Positions 16,646-27,305 of a stretch of DNA of 64,000 bases are shown one piece after another. Position 1 is the first letter of the stretch, and each line of letters begins with the position of its first letter. Location of the stretch: positions 124,001 to 188,000 of the forward strand of contig NZ_JNWV01000003.1 of the NCBI RefSeq assembly GCF_000716535.1, in the 5' to 3' direction. Source of the DNA: Streptomyces flaveolus (GTDB taxonomy: Bacteria > Actinomycetota > Actinomycetes > Streptomycetales > Streptomycetaceae). A program made the position numbers and the translations under genes. The notes under the pieces were generated by a model. It ran no database searches, was not told the DNA's origin, and saw nothing but the letters and a program-made list of their open reading frames with translations.

Positions 16646-17821
16646 ATGACCACGGCGACGACCCCGGCGCTCCGGACGCCACCCGCCCGGACCGGCGCGG
16701 CGACCGCCGGGTCCCCCGCACCGGCCGCCCTGCCCTCCCTGCCGTCTCTCACCGGGCTGCGCTGGATGGCGGCGCTGCTGGTGTTCGGACTGCACGTGCA
16801 CAACTTCGGCTGGTTCGGCGGCACCGGTGGCCGCCTCGTGTCCTGGGCCTTCGGCGCCGGCGCCACCGGAGTGTCGTTCTTCTTCGTCCTGTCCGGATTC
16901 GTCCTGACCTGGTCGGCGCGGCCCCACGACCGCGCGCTCGCCTTCTGGCGGCGGCGCGTCGCCCGGATCTACCCGGTGCATCTGGCCACCCTCGCCGTCG
17001 CTCTCCTCATGGCGTACACGCTGACGCACCAGGCACGGCCCACGGCGAAGCAGACGCTGGCGAACGCGCTGCTGCTGCACTCCTGGTGGCGCCCGTGGTG
17101 GCAGACGCTGAACCCGGTGAGCTGGTCACTGGCCTGCGAGGCGTTCTTCTACGCCGCCTTCCCGCTGCTGATCCTGCTGCTGCGCCGGCTCGGGGCGCGC
17201 GGCTCGGCCGCGCTGGGCGGCCTGTCGGTGGCGGCGGTCCTGGTGCTGGCCTGGGCGGACGCCCACCACTGGTGGACCTACTCGATCTACTCGTTTCCGG
17301 CCGCGCGGCTGCCCGAGTTCGTGCTCGGTGCGGTCACCGCGCGGCTGGTGCTGCTCGGCCGCTGGCGCGGACCCGGTCTGGAGGCCTCGCTCGCCCTGGC
17401 CGTCATCGGCTACTTCATGGTCCCGCAGGTCACGCCCGGCTACGCCGCCACCGTGTGCACCATCGCCGGGTTCGCCCTGCTCATCCCCGCGGCGGCGGTC
17501 GCCGACCTGCACGGGCTGCCGTCCCTGTGGCGGGGCCGGCGGATGGTACGGCTCGGGGAGCTGTCCTTCGCCTTCTACATGATCCATCTGCTGGTGCTGC
17601 GCGCAGCGACGGAGCTGCTGGGCAAGAAGCCACATTTCGGCGCACTGCCGGGGCTGGCGGTCACCGCGACGGCGTTCACCGTGTCGCTCGCGCTGTCCTG
17701 GGCGCTGTACGAGGGAGTGGAGCGCCCGGCACGGCGCCTGCTGCTGCGCCGCCGCCGTCCTTCTCCGCAGCCGGACCCCGTACCGGTCCGCCGGGAGGCC
17801 CCGGCACCGGCGCGTGACTGA
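16646..17821 (+). CDS. membrane acyltransferase (acyltransferase 3 family)
   Basis: The 391-aa polytopic membrane protein begins with a Pro/Ala/Thr-rich cytoplasmic tail. The acyltransferase 3 domain runs from LPSLTGLRWMAALLVFGLHV (His in the first span), through FFFVLSGFVLTWSARPHDRALAFWRRRVARIYPVH, to about ten spans. Members transfer acetyl or other acyl groups to cell-envelope sugars, peptidoglycan, lipids or natural products. I prefer ATG 16646 over ATG 16574 because GGCAGGTGATG supplies a ribosome site and the extra N-terminal residues are not family-like. It appears to be monocistronic. Confidence 0.9.
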   Translation: MTTATTPALRTPPARTGAATAGSPAPAALPSLPSLTGLRWMAALLVFGLHVHNFGWFGGTGGRLVSWAFGAGATGVSFFFVLSGFVLTWSARPHDRALAFWRRRVARIYPVHLATLAVALLMAYTLTHQARPTAKQTLANALLLHSWWRPWWQTLNPVSWSLACEAFFYAAFPLLILLLRRLGARGSAALGGLSVAAVLVLAWADAHHWWTYSIYSFPAARLPEFVLGAVTARLVLLGRWRGPGLEASLALAVIGYFMVPQVTPGYAATVCTIAGFALLIPAAAVADLHGLPSLWRGRRMVRLGELSFAFYMIHLLVLRAATELLGKKPHFGALPGLAVTATAFTVSLALSWALYEGVERPARRLLLRRRRPSPQPDPVPVRREAPAPARD

Positions 17822-18456
17822 CCCCTGCGGTCACGGCCGGTCGCACGCACGGGTGACGTCCGCAACAGCGAGGAGAGTCCCGCGGGTTTCGGGGTAGGCG
17901 GCTCACCGACACCGGCCCGACGGCACACGTCGGCGGGCCGACACCAGGTGAACGCACCGAAGGAGCCGAGTCGACGTGCGCGGGAAGCAGATCGGGGGGA
18001 GCGCCCGGCCGGGGACGGCCGGGCCGTGCCCCTCCCCTGTCCGTCGACTGGTCCGCGCCGCGACGGAACACGACGCTCCGCGCCGCGGCACGGAGTCCTA
18101 CGGCACGGCCCGCGCCGCACACCGCGACCCGGCCCGTGCCCCGCACCACGGCACCGCGGCGTACGCCCCCGCCCGTCCGGCCACACAGGCGTCCACGGCC
18201 ACGGCCCCGCTGCCCCTCGTGAGCACGGGACCGGCCTTAACGTCCCGGGCGGCGCGGTGGCGGTCGGCACGGTCACTGCCGGCGGCGTCCGCCCGATGTC
18301 CCCGGCCAAACGACGCTGACCTGGGGAAAGTTGCCGTTGTCGCACAGTCGGGACCGGGTTTGGCCCGGCCGGACGGCGAGAGCTACGGTGGGCGGTCGGC
18401 AATGATCGATTCGGATAGCCGGCCGACCGGCGGACCTGGCTGTGCGAGAGGAGAGG
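17822..18456. other. 635-nt intergenic region upstream of the rsb operon
   Basis: I find no supportable gene. The longest open frames (for example 17948-18319) are Arg/Pro/Gly-rich with no domain and no ribosome site. The 3' end must carry the rsb operon promoter, but I cannot single out a convincing -35/-10 pair. GAGAGGAGAGG just before 18457 is the ribosome site. Confidence 0.5.
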
Positions 18457-19350
18457 ATGAGAGTGCCCGAGCAGGAGACGGCCGAATCGGCACCGCAGGT
18501 GGTGAGTTCCTTCCTGGAACGGCGCAAGGAGCAGATCGCCCAGCGCTGGGCCGACGCCCCCCTGTTCCGTTCGGTCTTCACCGTCTCCCGCGACGAGGCG
18601 GTCGAGGCGTGCAAGGCCGTGGTGGACGCGCTGTCCGAGGTGGCCGTCAGCGGACGGCTGGAGGACATCGGGGCGCCCGGCTTCGCACCGGTGCGTGACC
18701 AGTTGGGGCGGATGGCCCAGACCCGGACTCGCACCGGATCCACCCCGGCCCAGATCGCCGACGAAGTGGCCGGACTGCGCGTCCCCGTGGTCGAGTTGCT
18801 GCGCGAGGAGTTCGCCGACCCCGCCACCCCTCAGGCCCAGGAGTGCGTGCTGGCGCTGACGCTCCTGCTGGGCACGCTGCGGCTGGTCGTGCTGGAGACG
18901 GCGCTGGACGCGAACGCCGAGCTGATCGAGCGGCAGCGCCAGCAGCTCCTCGAAGTGGCCACCCCTGTCATCAAGTTGTGGGAGGGCACGGTCGCCGTAC
19001 CGCTGATCGGGACACTGGACAGCGCGCGCAGCCAGGTCGTGATGGAGTCGCTGCTGGAGGCCATCGTCGACCAGCGGGCCCGGTACGCCATCCTGGACAT
19101 CACCGGCGTGCCGACGGTCGACTCGCTCGTCGCGCAGCACCTGATGAAGACGGTGGCCGCGGCGCGTCTGATGGGCGCGGAGTGCATCGTGTCCGGGATC
19201 CGGCCGGCCATCGCGCAGACCATCGTGCAGCTCGGCATCGACCTGGGCTCGGTGCTCACCCGCGCCTCGCTGTCCGACGCGCTGGCCTACGCGCTGGGCA
19301 AGCAGGGGATCGAGGTGTCCCGTGCGGACGCGGGTGCGAGCGCCCGGTGA
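18457..19350 (+). CDS. rsbR: RsbR-type stressosome scaffold (N-terminal sensor domain + STAS)
   Basis: The 297-aa product has an RsbR-like helical sensor domain (residues about 10-150; FLERRKEQIAQRWAD, VEACKAVVDAL). A C-terminal STAS domain follows (about 160-285; VIKLWEGTVAVPLIGTLDS, YAILDITGVPTVDSLVAQHL). The DITGVPTVDS loop contains the Ser/Thr positions phosphorylated by RsbT in this family. With RsbS it would form a stressosome that holds RsbT. ATG 18457 lies only 3 nt from GGAG, and GTG 18463 or GTG 18442 are alternatives. It is first of five overlapped genes and its stop overlaps the rsbS GTG. Confidence 0.9.
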   Translation: MRVPEQETAESAPQVVSSFLERRKEQIAQRWADAPLFRSVFTVSRDEAVEACKAVVDALSEVAVSGRLEDIGAPGFAPVRDQLGRMAQTRTRTGSTPAQIADEVAGLRVPVVELLREEFADPATPQAQECVLALTLLLGTLRLVVLETALDANAELIERQRQQLLEVATPVIKLWEGTVAVPLIGTLDSARSQVVMESLLEAIVDQRARYAILDITGVPTVDSLVAQHLMKTVAAARLMGAECIVSGIRPAIAQTIVQLGIDLGSVLTRASLSDALAYALGKQGIEVSRADAGASAR

Positions 19351-19727
19351 ACCAGCCCACTCCCGCCCAGCCGTCCCAGGTCCCGGTGCTCGCCCTGGGC
19401 GACATCCTGCTGGTCTCCCTGCAGGGCGAGCTGCACGACGGCATGGCCGAGCAGTTGCAGCACGACATCACCGAACGCATCGCCACCAGCCGGGTGACCG
19501 GTGTGGTCCTCGACATCTCCGGCGTGGACATCGTCGACTCGTTCCTCGGCCGGGTCCTCGCGGAGATCGCCTCCACGGCCAGCCTGCTGGCGGCCCGTAC
19601 GGTCCTGGCCGGCATGCGGCCCGCCGTGGCGATCACCCTGGTCGAGCTGGGGCTCACCCTGCCCGGCCTGGTCACCGCCCTGGACGTCGACCGTGCCATG
19701 GAACTGCTGTCCCAGAGGGGGAGCTGA
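19347..19727 (+). CDS. rsbS: RsbS-type single-domain STAS protein
   Basis: The 126-aa product is one STAS domain (VPVLALGDILLVSLQGEL, VVLDISGVDIVDSFLGRVL). The serine in GVDIVDS is the phosphorylation site for RsbT in this family. RsbS is the core antagonist that binds the kinase RsbT together with RsbR. The GTG overlaps the rsbR stop and the TGA overlaps the rsbT ATG, so stoichiometric coupled translation is likely. Confidence 0.93.
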   Translation: MNQPTPAQPSQVPVLALGDILLVSLQGELHDGMAEQLQHDITERIATSRVTGVVLDISGVDIVDSFLGRVLAEIASTASLLAARTVLAGMRPAVAITLVELGLTLPGLVTALDVDRAMELLSQRGS

Positions 19728-20173
19728 TGCAGTCGTCCGGCCAGGCTTCCGTGACGAGCCTGCCCATCGGCTCGGACGCGGATCTGGCCTGGGTCCGGCA
19801 GCAGGTGCGGCAGTGCGCGGCGCAGCTCGGCTTCGGTCTGGTGCAGCAGACCAAGCTGGTCACGGCGGCGAGCGAGCTGGCCCGCAACACGCTGGTGCAC
19901 GGCGGCGGCGGGCGGGCGGAGATCACGCCGCTGGACAACGGTCGCAGCCGTGGTCTGCGCATGTGTTTCATCGACAGCGGCCCGGGCATCCGCGACCTGG
20001 AACTGGCCATGACCGACGGGTACACCAGCGGTGGCGGCCTCGGACTCGGGCTGAGCGGAGCGAAGCGGCTGGTGCACGAGTTCAGCGTGGACACCGAGCC
20101 CGGCCGGGGCACGACCGTCACCGCCGTCGCCTGGGTGGCCCAGGTGCCCGCGTCGCGTCCGGGGGTGGGATGA
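19727..20173 (+). CDS. rsbT: RsbT-type switch kinase (HATPase)
   Basis: This 148-aa GHKL-type ATPase has an N-box ASELARNTLVHGGGG, the G1 box CFIDSGPGIRD and the glycine-rich lid SGGGLGLGLSGAKRLV. RsbT phosphorylates RsbS and RsbR on stress and, once released, activates a partner phosphatase. Two phosphatase genes follow directly. The ATG overlaps the rsbS stop and the TGA overlaps the next ATG. Confidence 0.93.
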   Translation: MQSSGQASVTSLPIGSDADLAWVRQQVRQCAAQLGFGLVQQTKLVTAASELARNTLVHGGGGRAEITPLDNGRSRGLRMCFIDSGPGIRDLELAMTDGYTSGGGLGLGLSGAKRLVHEFSVDTEPGRGTTVTAVAWVAQVPASRPGVG

Positions 20174-21231
20174 GCCGGGTGTGGGAGATCCCGGTGCACG
20201 ACTCCACGCGTGTCCGGGACGCCCGGATCGCGGCCCGTGAGGCGTGCGGACAGGCGGGCCTCGCCGCCGCGCGCACGGCGGCCGCGGAGCTGGTCGCCAC
20301 CGAGCTGGCCACCAACCTGCTCAAGCACGCCGGTGGGGGCCGCATGGTGGTCAATCTGGTGATGGCGCCGGCCGGCGGGGAGGACACGTCGGTGCAGCTC
20401 TTCTCGCTCGACAACGGTCCGGGCATCCCCGATGTCGGCGCCGCGCTGCGGGACGGCTGGTCCACCGCCGCCGGCTCGCTCGGCGCGGGTCTGGGGAGCT
20501 GTCAGCGCAGCGCCAACGCCTTCCATCTGTACAGCCTGCCGGGCCGTGGGACGGTGGCGGCGGCGCGGATCGACCCGGAGCCCGGCCGGCGCGGGACACC
20601 GGCGGCACCGGTGCCGGCGGGCGGCATCACGATCGCCCTCACGCAGGCCGAGCACAGCGGTGACGCGTGGAGCTGGGTGCGCTCCGGGAGCCTGCAGACG
20701 CTGCTGCTCGCGGACGGTCTGGGGCACGGCCCGAAGGCCGCGCACGCCTCCACCGCCGCGGTGGAGGAGCTGCGCCGCACCGCCCATCTGCCGCCGGCCG
20801 ACATCCTGCGCCGGCTGCACACCGCGCTGCGGCCCACCCGGGGCGCGGCGGTCACGGTGGCCCAGGTGGACACGGACCGGGCGGAACTCAGTTTCGCGGG
20901 CGTCGGCAACGTCGGCGCCCGGGTGCGCACCGGGGACTCCTGGACGTCCCTCGTCTCCCATCCGGGGATCGTCGGCGCGTACTTCCCGGCGCACGTTCCC
21001 GTGCGCCGGGTGCCGTGGCGCCGGGACAGCCTGCTCGTCGTGCACAGTGACGGACTACCCAGCCGATGGCGTCCGCCGGAGGACCCCCGGCTGCTCGCCG
21101 ACGACCCGTCGTTGGTGGCCGCGGCCATCCTGCGCGACGCGGGCAGCCCGGCCCGCCCCGCACGCGACGACATCAGCGTGGCCGTACTGGCCCCCGACCG
21201 CCGGACCAGCGCCCATGACAGCCGCCTCTGA
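20170..21231 (+). CDS. fused GHKL ATPase-PP2C protein (RsbT/RsbX-like)
   Basis: The 353-aa product has two parts. Residues about 1-140 form a second anti-sigma-type ATPase (ELVATELATNLLKHAGGG, LFSLDNGPGIPDV, SLGAGLGSCQRSAN). Residues about 160-345 form a compact PP2C domain (LLLADGLGHGPKAA, AGVGNVGARV, LVVHSDGLPSRW, ARDDISVAVLAP) most like RsbX. RsbX dephosphorylates RsbS and RsbR and resets the stressosome. The fused ATPase could recognise or phosphorylate the same STAS partners. It overlaps rsbT by 4 nt and the next gene by 17 nt. Confidence 0.9.
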   Translation: MSRVWEIPVHDSTRVRDARIAAREACGQAGLAAARTAAAELVATELATNLLKHAGGGRMVVNLVMAPAGGEDTSVQLFSLDNGPGIPDVGAALRDGWSTAAGSLGAGLGSCQRSANAFHLYSLPGRGTVAAARIDPEPGRRGTPAAPVPAGGITIALTQAEHSGDAWSWVRSGSLQTLLLADGLGHGPKAAHASTAAVEELRRTAHLPPADILRRLHTALRPTRGAAVTVAQVDTDRAELSFAGVGNVGARVRTGDSWTSLVSHPGIVGAYFPAHVPVRRVPWRRDSLLVVHSDGLPSRWRPPEDPRLLADDPSLVAAAILRDAGSPARPARDDISVAVLAPDRRTSAHDSRL

Positions 21232-22882
21232 GAACTGGACCATCGCCTCCGCCGCCGACGCGGCCCGCGCCCGTGCACTGCTGGCGCGGCTCACCGCGGA
21301 CGCCGGGGTGCCCGCGCTCGACCGCGCCCGCTTCCTGGCCGCGCTCGGCGCCCGGCTGCGCCGTGCCCTCGGCACCGGCGGCGCGGACCTGGCCCTGGCC
21401 GCCGAGGCGGGCGGGAAGCTGCGGGTCGCCCTGGGCGGTCCGCAGCCCTGGCAGCACACGCTCGTCTGCCCCGCCCCCGTGACCGGCCCGCTGCCCGGCC
21501 TGGACGAGGCCCCGCTCGCCGAGGCCCTGCTGGGCGCCGACGAGGACACCGCCGCGCTGCTGGCGCACCTGGCGGAGACGGAGAAGCTGCTGCGGTTCCA
21601 CCGGGAGGAGCTGCACCAGACCAACCAGGGCGTGCTGGCGCTGCACGCCGAGCTGGAGGCGGCGGCGCTGGCACAGCGCGAACTCCTCGACGCGGAGCGG
21701 GCGGCACGCGCGGAGGCGGAGAAGGCCCGCCGTCTGCTGACCTTCCTGGCCAACGCGAGCGCGGTGCTGAACGCCTCCCTCGATCACGAGGACATCCTGC
21801 GCCGGCTGCCCGAGCTGCTGGTCCCGGAGTACGCGGCGCACGTCGACGTCTGGCTCGTGGACGACGAGCGGATCCTGCCGGCCGAGCGGGCGGCGGCCAC
21901 GGTGACGGCGGCGCGCACCGGCCGCCCGCAGCACGCGGGCCCCCACCCCGGTGACCTCCCCGGCGTGGACGACCTGCCGGCCTCCGCGCTCTCCCCGGAC
22001 CGGCCGCTGCTGTGCCTGCCGCTCGGCGCGCGCACCGTGCAGGGGGTGCTGACGCTGGCGGCGCCCGGCGAGCGCTTCGACCCGGACACCACCGTGATGC
22101 TGCTGGAACTGGCCCGGCGGGCGGGCATCGCCCTGGACAACGCCCGCCAGTACGAACAGCACCGGGACGTGGCCGAGGCCCTGCAGCGAGCGCAGCTGAC
22201 CGAACTGCCCGCCACCCCGGGCCTCGACCTGGCCGCCCGCTATCTGCCGGCGACGCACGGTCTGAACATCGGCGGCGACTGGTACGACGCCTTTCCGCAG
22301 CCGGACGGCAGTGTGCTGGCGGTGATAGGGGACGTCACGGGGCACGGGCTGCGCGCGGCGGTGATCATGGGCCAGCTGCGGACCGCGCTGCGCGCCTACG
22401 CCGTGGAGGGCAACGGCCCGGCGCGCATCCTCACCCTGCTGCACCGGATGCTCCGCCATCAGCAGCCGGAGTTGTACGCGACCTGCGCGATCGCCCGGTT
22501 CACACCCGGGGAGCCCGGAGTGGTGTGGGCGGCGGCCGGACATCCGCCGGCCATCGCGCGCGGTCCGCACGGCGAGGTGCGGGTGCTGGAGGCGAGACCG
22601 GGGATCATGCTGGGGGTTCCGCTGGCGTTCTCGTACGAGGAGCACACCCTGGAGCTGCCGGTGGGCTCGACGCTCGCGCTGTACACGGACGGTCTGGTGG
22701 AGCGGCGGTCCGCGGGGATCGACGCGGGCATCGACCGCCTCGCCCAGGCCATGGAGGCGCTCGGCCGGTCGGATCTGGCGGATCTGGACGGGGCGGCCGA
22801 CGCGCTGCTCAAGCCGATGCTTCACGACTCCGAACACGACGACGACATCTGCCTGTTGCTGTGCCGCACCACGGCTGAGTGA
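21215..22882 (+). CDS. RsbU-like phosphatase with coiled coil, GAF and PP2C domains
   Basis: The 555-aa product has an N-terminal ATPase-like remnant (about 1-95). A coiled coil follows (about 110-175; ETEKLLRFHREELHQTNQGV). Next is a GAF-like domain (about 175-330; LNASLDHEDILRRLPELLVPEYAAHVDVWLV), then a SpoIIE/PP2C domain (about 345-555; NIGGDWYDAF, VIGDVTGHGL, AAGHPPAIA, LALYTDGLVERR, DDDICLLLC). It is the probable output phosphatase that RsbT activates to dephosphorylate a downstream anti-anti-sigma factor. No sigma or anti-sigma gene is attached to this operon, so the final target lies elsewhere. Confidence 0.92.
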   Translation: MTAASENWTIASAADAARARALLARLTADAGVPALDRARFLAALGARLRRALGTGGADLALAAEAGGKLRVALGGPQPWQHTLVCPAPVTGPLPGLDEAPLAEALLGADEDTAALLAHLAETEKLLRFHREELHQTNQGVLALHAELEAAALAQRELLDAERAARAEAEKARRLLTFLANASAVLNASLDHEDILRRLPELLVPEYAAHVDVWLVDDERILPAERAAATVTAARTGRPQHAGPHPGDLPGVDDLPASALSPDRPLLCLPLGARTVQGVLTLAAPGERFDPDTTVMLLELARRAGIALDNARQYEQHRDVAEALQRAQLTELPATPGLDLAARYLPATHGLNIGGDWYDAFPQPDGSVLAVIGDVTGHGLRAAVIMGQLRTALRAYAVEGNGPARILTLLHRMLRHQQPELYATCAIARFTPGEPGVVWAAAGHPPAIARGPHGEVRVLEARPGIMLGVPLAFSYEEHTLELPVGSTLALYTDGLVERRSAGIDAGIDRLAQAMEALGRSDLADLDGAADALLKPMLHDSEHDDDICLLLCRTTAE

Positions 22883-22892
22883 ACAGCCGGAC

Positions 22893-22920
22893 GCCGGCTC
22901 CCGGTGGTGCGGGAGCCGGC
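22893..22920. terminator. bidirectional hairpin terminator between the rsb operon and katE
   Basis: A perfect 11-bp stem (GCCGGCTCCCG at 22893-22903 with its complement at 22910-22920) and a 6-nt loop sit between convergent genes. Confidence 0.8.
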
Positions 22921-22972
22921 GCGGGACCGCCGTTCGATGCTGCGACGGGTGCGGACGACTGTCCGAAGACCG

Positions 22973-25255
<2,283 letters not shown>

Positions 25256-25701
25256 CAGTTCCAATTCCTTCGCTGGTCACGGGGCGGGCCCGGCAGGGGG
25301 CGAGGTGGGTGTCCGAGGCGTGGCCGCCCGCACCGGGGCATGCGGCCGGCACCAGGGACGTACCGGGCGAACTTCGATTGAAAGGGATACGACAGGACTC
25401 GTACCGAGGTCCCCGGGCCGGGGCGTCCGAAACCGGGAATCACGGGGATTTCCGGTCGGGGTGAAGTCGGGCCGTCTCCCATCGAGTTGCCGGGGCGGGA
25501 GGCCCGCCGGACGCCGGTCCGGACCCGGGGACCACCGGCAGGGCCAGGTGCCCCCTGCCGAGGACGTGTTGATCGGCAGGGCCGGCTTCTTGACCCGGGG
25601 CAGGCGGTCACCCTGCGGCCGCCCGCACACGCCACCCTAGGCGCTGACCCCGTCCGGCGCAGGTCGGGACGGGCCTGGGAGTACGGCCCCGCGGCCGCCG
25701 G
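25256..25701. other. intergenic region between katE and the decarboxylase
   Basis: This is about 446 nt with no supportable gene. The katE end must hold its promoter. The slightly less GC-rich stretch near 25365-25395 is the most likely place. Small ORFs here have no domain. Confidence 0.45.
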
Positions 25702-27165
25702 TCACGGGCGCGCCACGACCCGGAAGGTCTTCAGGGAGGAGTCCGCCGCGTCCGGGACGAGGAAGCCGTGGGCGACACCGCTGCGCAGGTAGTCGACGAC
25801 CTCGGCGGTGATCACCTCGCCCGGCGCCACGACCGGCACGCCCGGCGGGTACGGGCTGATGGTCTCGGCGGCGACCCGGCCCACGGCGCGCTCGGCGGGC
25901 ACCTGTTCGGCGGGGCCGAAGAAGGCGTCGCGGGGCAGCACCGCCTGCTCCAGTTCCAGGGCGTGGGGCTCGGGCAGGTGCACGGCGGGCTGCCGCTCGA
26001 TGGTGTCCGCCCGTTCCGCCAGCGAGCTCACGGACTCCACGAGGAGTTTCTCGGTCTCCTCGTCGTCGGAATGGGTGATGGAGGCGCTGATCCGGCAGGT
26101 GTCCGAGCCGCCCACGTCGATGTGGCAGTTCGCGCGCAGCCACTCGGCCGCCTGCATGCCACTGATGCCGAGGTCCCGTACGTCCACGACGATCTTCAGG
26201 GGGTCGAACTCGGCGGCCAGGCCCTCCTCGATGATCTCCCCGCCCATCACCCGCAGGCCCGTGAGTTCCCGCAGCCGGGCCCGGATGCGCTCGGCACGGT
26301 GCAGGGCCGCGTCCAAGAGGCCGTGCCCCTGTTCGACCATCTGCCGACGCCAGCCGTCGAGGGTCGCGTAGACCAGGGAGGAGGCGCTGGTGGTGCCGAG
26401 CAGGTCCTCGCGCTGTTTGAGCACGGTGGGCGAGACCCGGTCGTGCTGGAGGTGGAACACCGAGCTCTGCTCGATGGCGCCGCCCATCTTGTGGACGCTG
26501 GTGACGACCAGGTCGGCGTCCGCGTCCATGCCCCAGGCCGGCAGGTCCGGGTGGAAGGGCAGGTGGGCGCCCCACGCCTCGTCCACGATGAGCGGGACGT
26601 CGGAGGCGTGGCAGGCGTCGGCGACCGCACGCACGTCGGCGCAGGTGCCCCAGTCGGTCGGCGTGATCAGCAGCATGCCCTTGGCGTCGGGGTGTTCGCG
26701 CAGCCGGTTGCGCACGTCGTCGGCCTCGGGCGGATGGGCCATGTGCCGTTCGGCGTCGAACTTGGGGTGGACCCAGATCGGTTCCACCCCGTTGATGATC
26801 ACGGCGGCGATGACCGACTTGTGGGCGTTGCGGGACAGCAGCAGCTTCTCCCCCGGTCCGGCGACCGAGCACATCGCGGTCTTCACGGACAGGGAGCTGC
26901 CGCAGGTGGAGAAGAAGGCGTGCTCGGCGCCGACCGCGTCGGCCATCAGCTCCTGGGCCTGCTCCAGCACGCCCTGGGACTGGCGGCGGTCGTCCAGCCC
27001 GTTGAGGCTGAGCACGTCGGCACGGAAGACGTCCAGACCGAGGATCTCGGCCACCCGGGGGTCGGTACCGCGGCCCTGTTTGTGCCCGGGTGGCCCGTAC
27101 GCCACGTCTCCTCGCCGCCGGAACTCCTGCAGAGCCTCCAGGACGGGTACGCGTGAGTGATCCAT
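25702..27165 (-). CDS. PLP-dependent Orn/Lys/Arg decarboxylase
   Basis: The 487-aa product is a fold-type I PLP enzyme of the basic amino acid decarboxylase group I family. It starts PVLEALQEFRRRGDVAYGPPGHKQG. Other landmarks are the helix SLNGLDDRR, the cofactor-stacking region FFSTCGSSLSVKTAM, the cofactor Asp in PLIVDEAWGAH and the PLP lysine in VVTSVHKMGGA. The C-terminal domain contains SPYPPGVPVVAPGE. Products would be putrescine, cadaverine or agmatine; the substrate cannot be fixed from motifs. ATG 27165 is chosen because AGGAGGAC precedes it at ideal spacing. It is divergent from the M20 amidohydrolase gene. Confidence 0.92.
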   Translation of the reverse strand: MDHSRVPVLEALQEFRRRGDVAYGPPGHKQGRGTDPRVAEILGLDVFRADVLSLNGLDDRRQSQGVLEQAQELMADAVGAEHAFFSTCGSSLSVKTAMCSVAGPGEKLLLSRNAHKSVIAAVIINGVEPIWVHPKFDAERHMAHPPEADDVRNRLREHPDAKGMLLITPTDWGTCADVRAVADACHASDVPLIVDEAWGAHLPFHPDLPAWGMDADADLVVTSVHKMGGAIEQSSVFHLQHDRVSPTVLKQREDLLGTTSASSLVYATLDGWRRQMVEQGHGLLDAALHRAERIRARLRELTGLRVMGGEIIEEGLAAEFDPLKIVVDVRDLGISGMQAAEWLRANCHIDVGGSDTCRISASITHSDDEETEKLLVESVSSLAERADTIERQPAVHLPEPHALELEQAVLPRDAFFGPAEQVPAERAVGRVAAETISPYPPGVPVVAPGEVITAEVVDYLRSGVAHGFLVPDAADSSLKTFRVVARP

Positions 27166-27305
27166 GGCTGTCCTCCTGAGCTGGTCGGTGCCGCGTCCAC
27201 CGTGTTGCACCGGCCGCGCTCCCCAAACACGCGGCCGGTGTCAGGGGGCCGTTCGGTGGAACCCGGCCCGGCACGGAACACGCCCGCCGAACCCGAGGAG
27301 GTCTC

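Noticed and set aside
17948..18319. 123-codon ORF upstream of the rsb operon
   Set aside because: Arg/Pro/Gly/His-rich, no ribosome site, no domain.
25365..25440. SigB-type promoter for katE
   Set aside because: Only weak matches to a GNNTN14-16GGGTAY pattern are present. I could not choose one with confidence.
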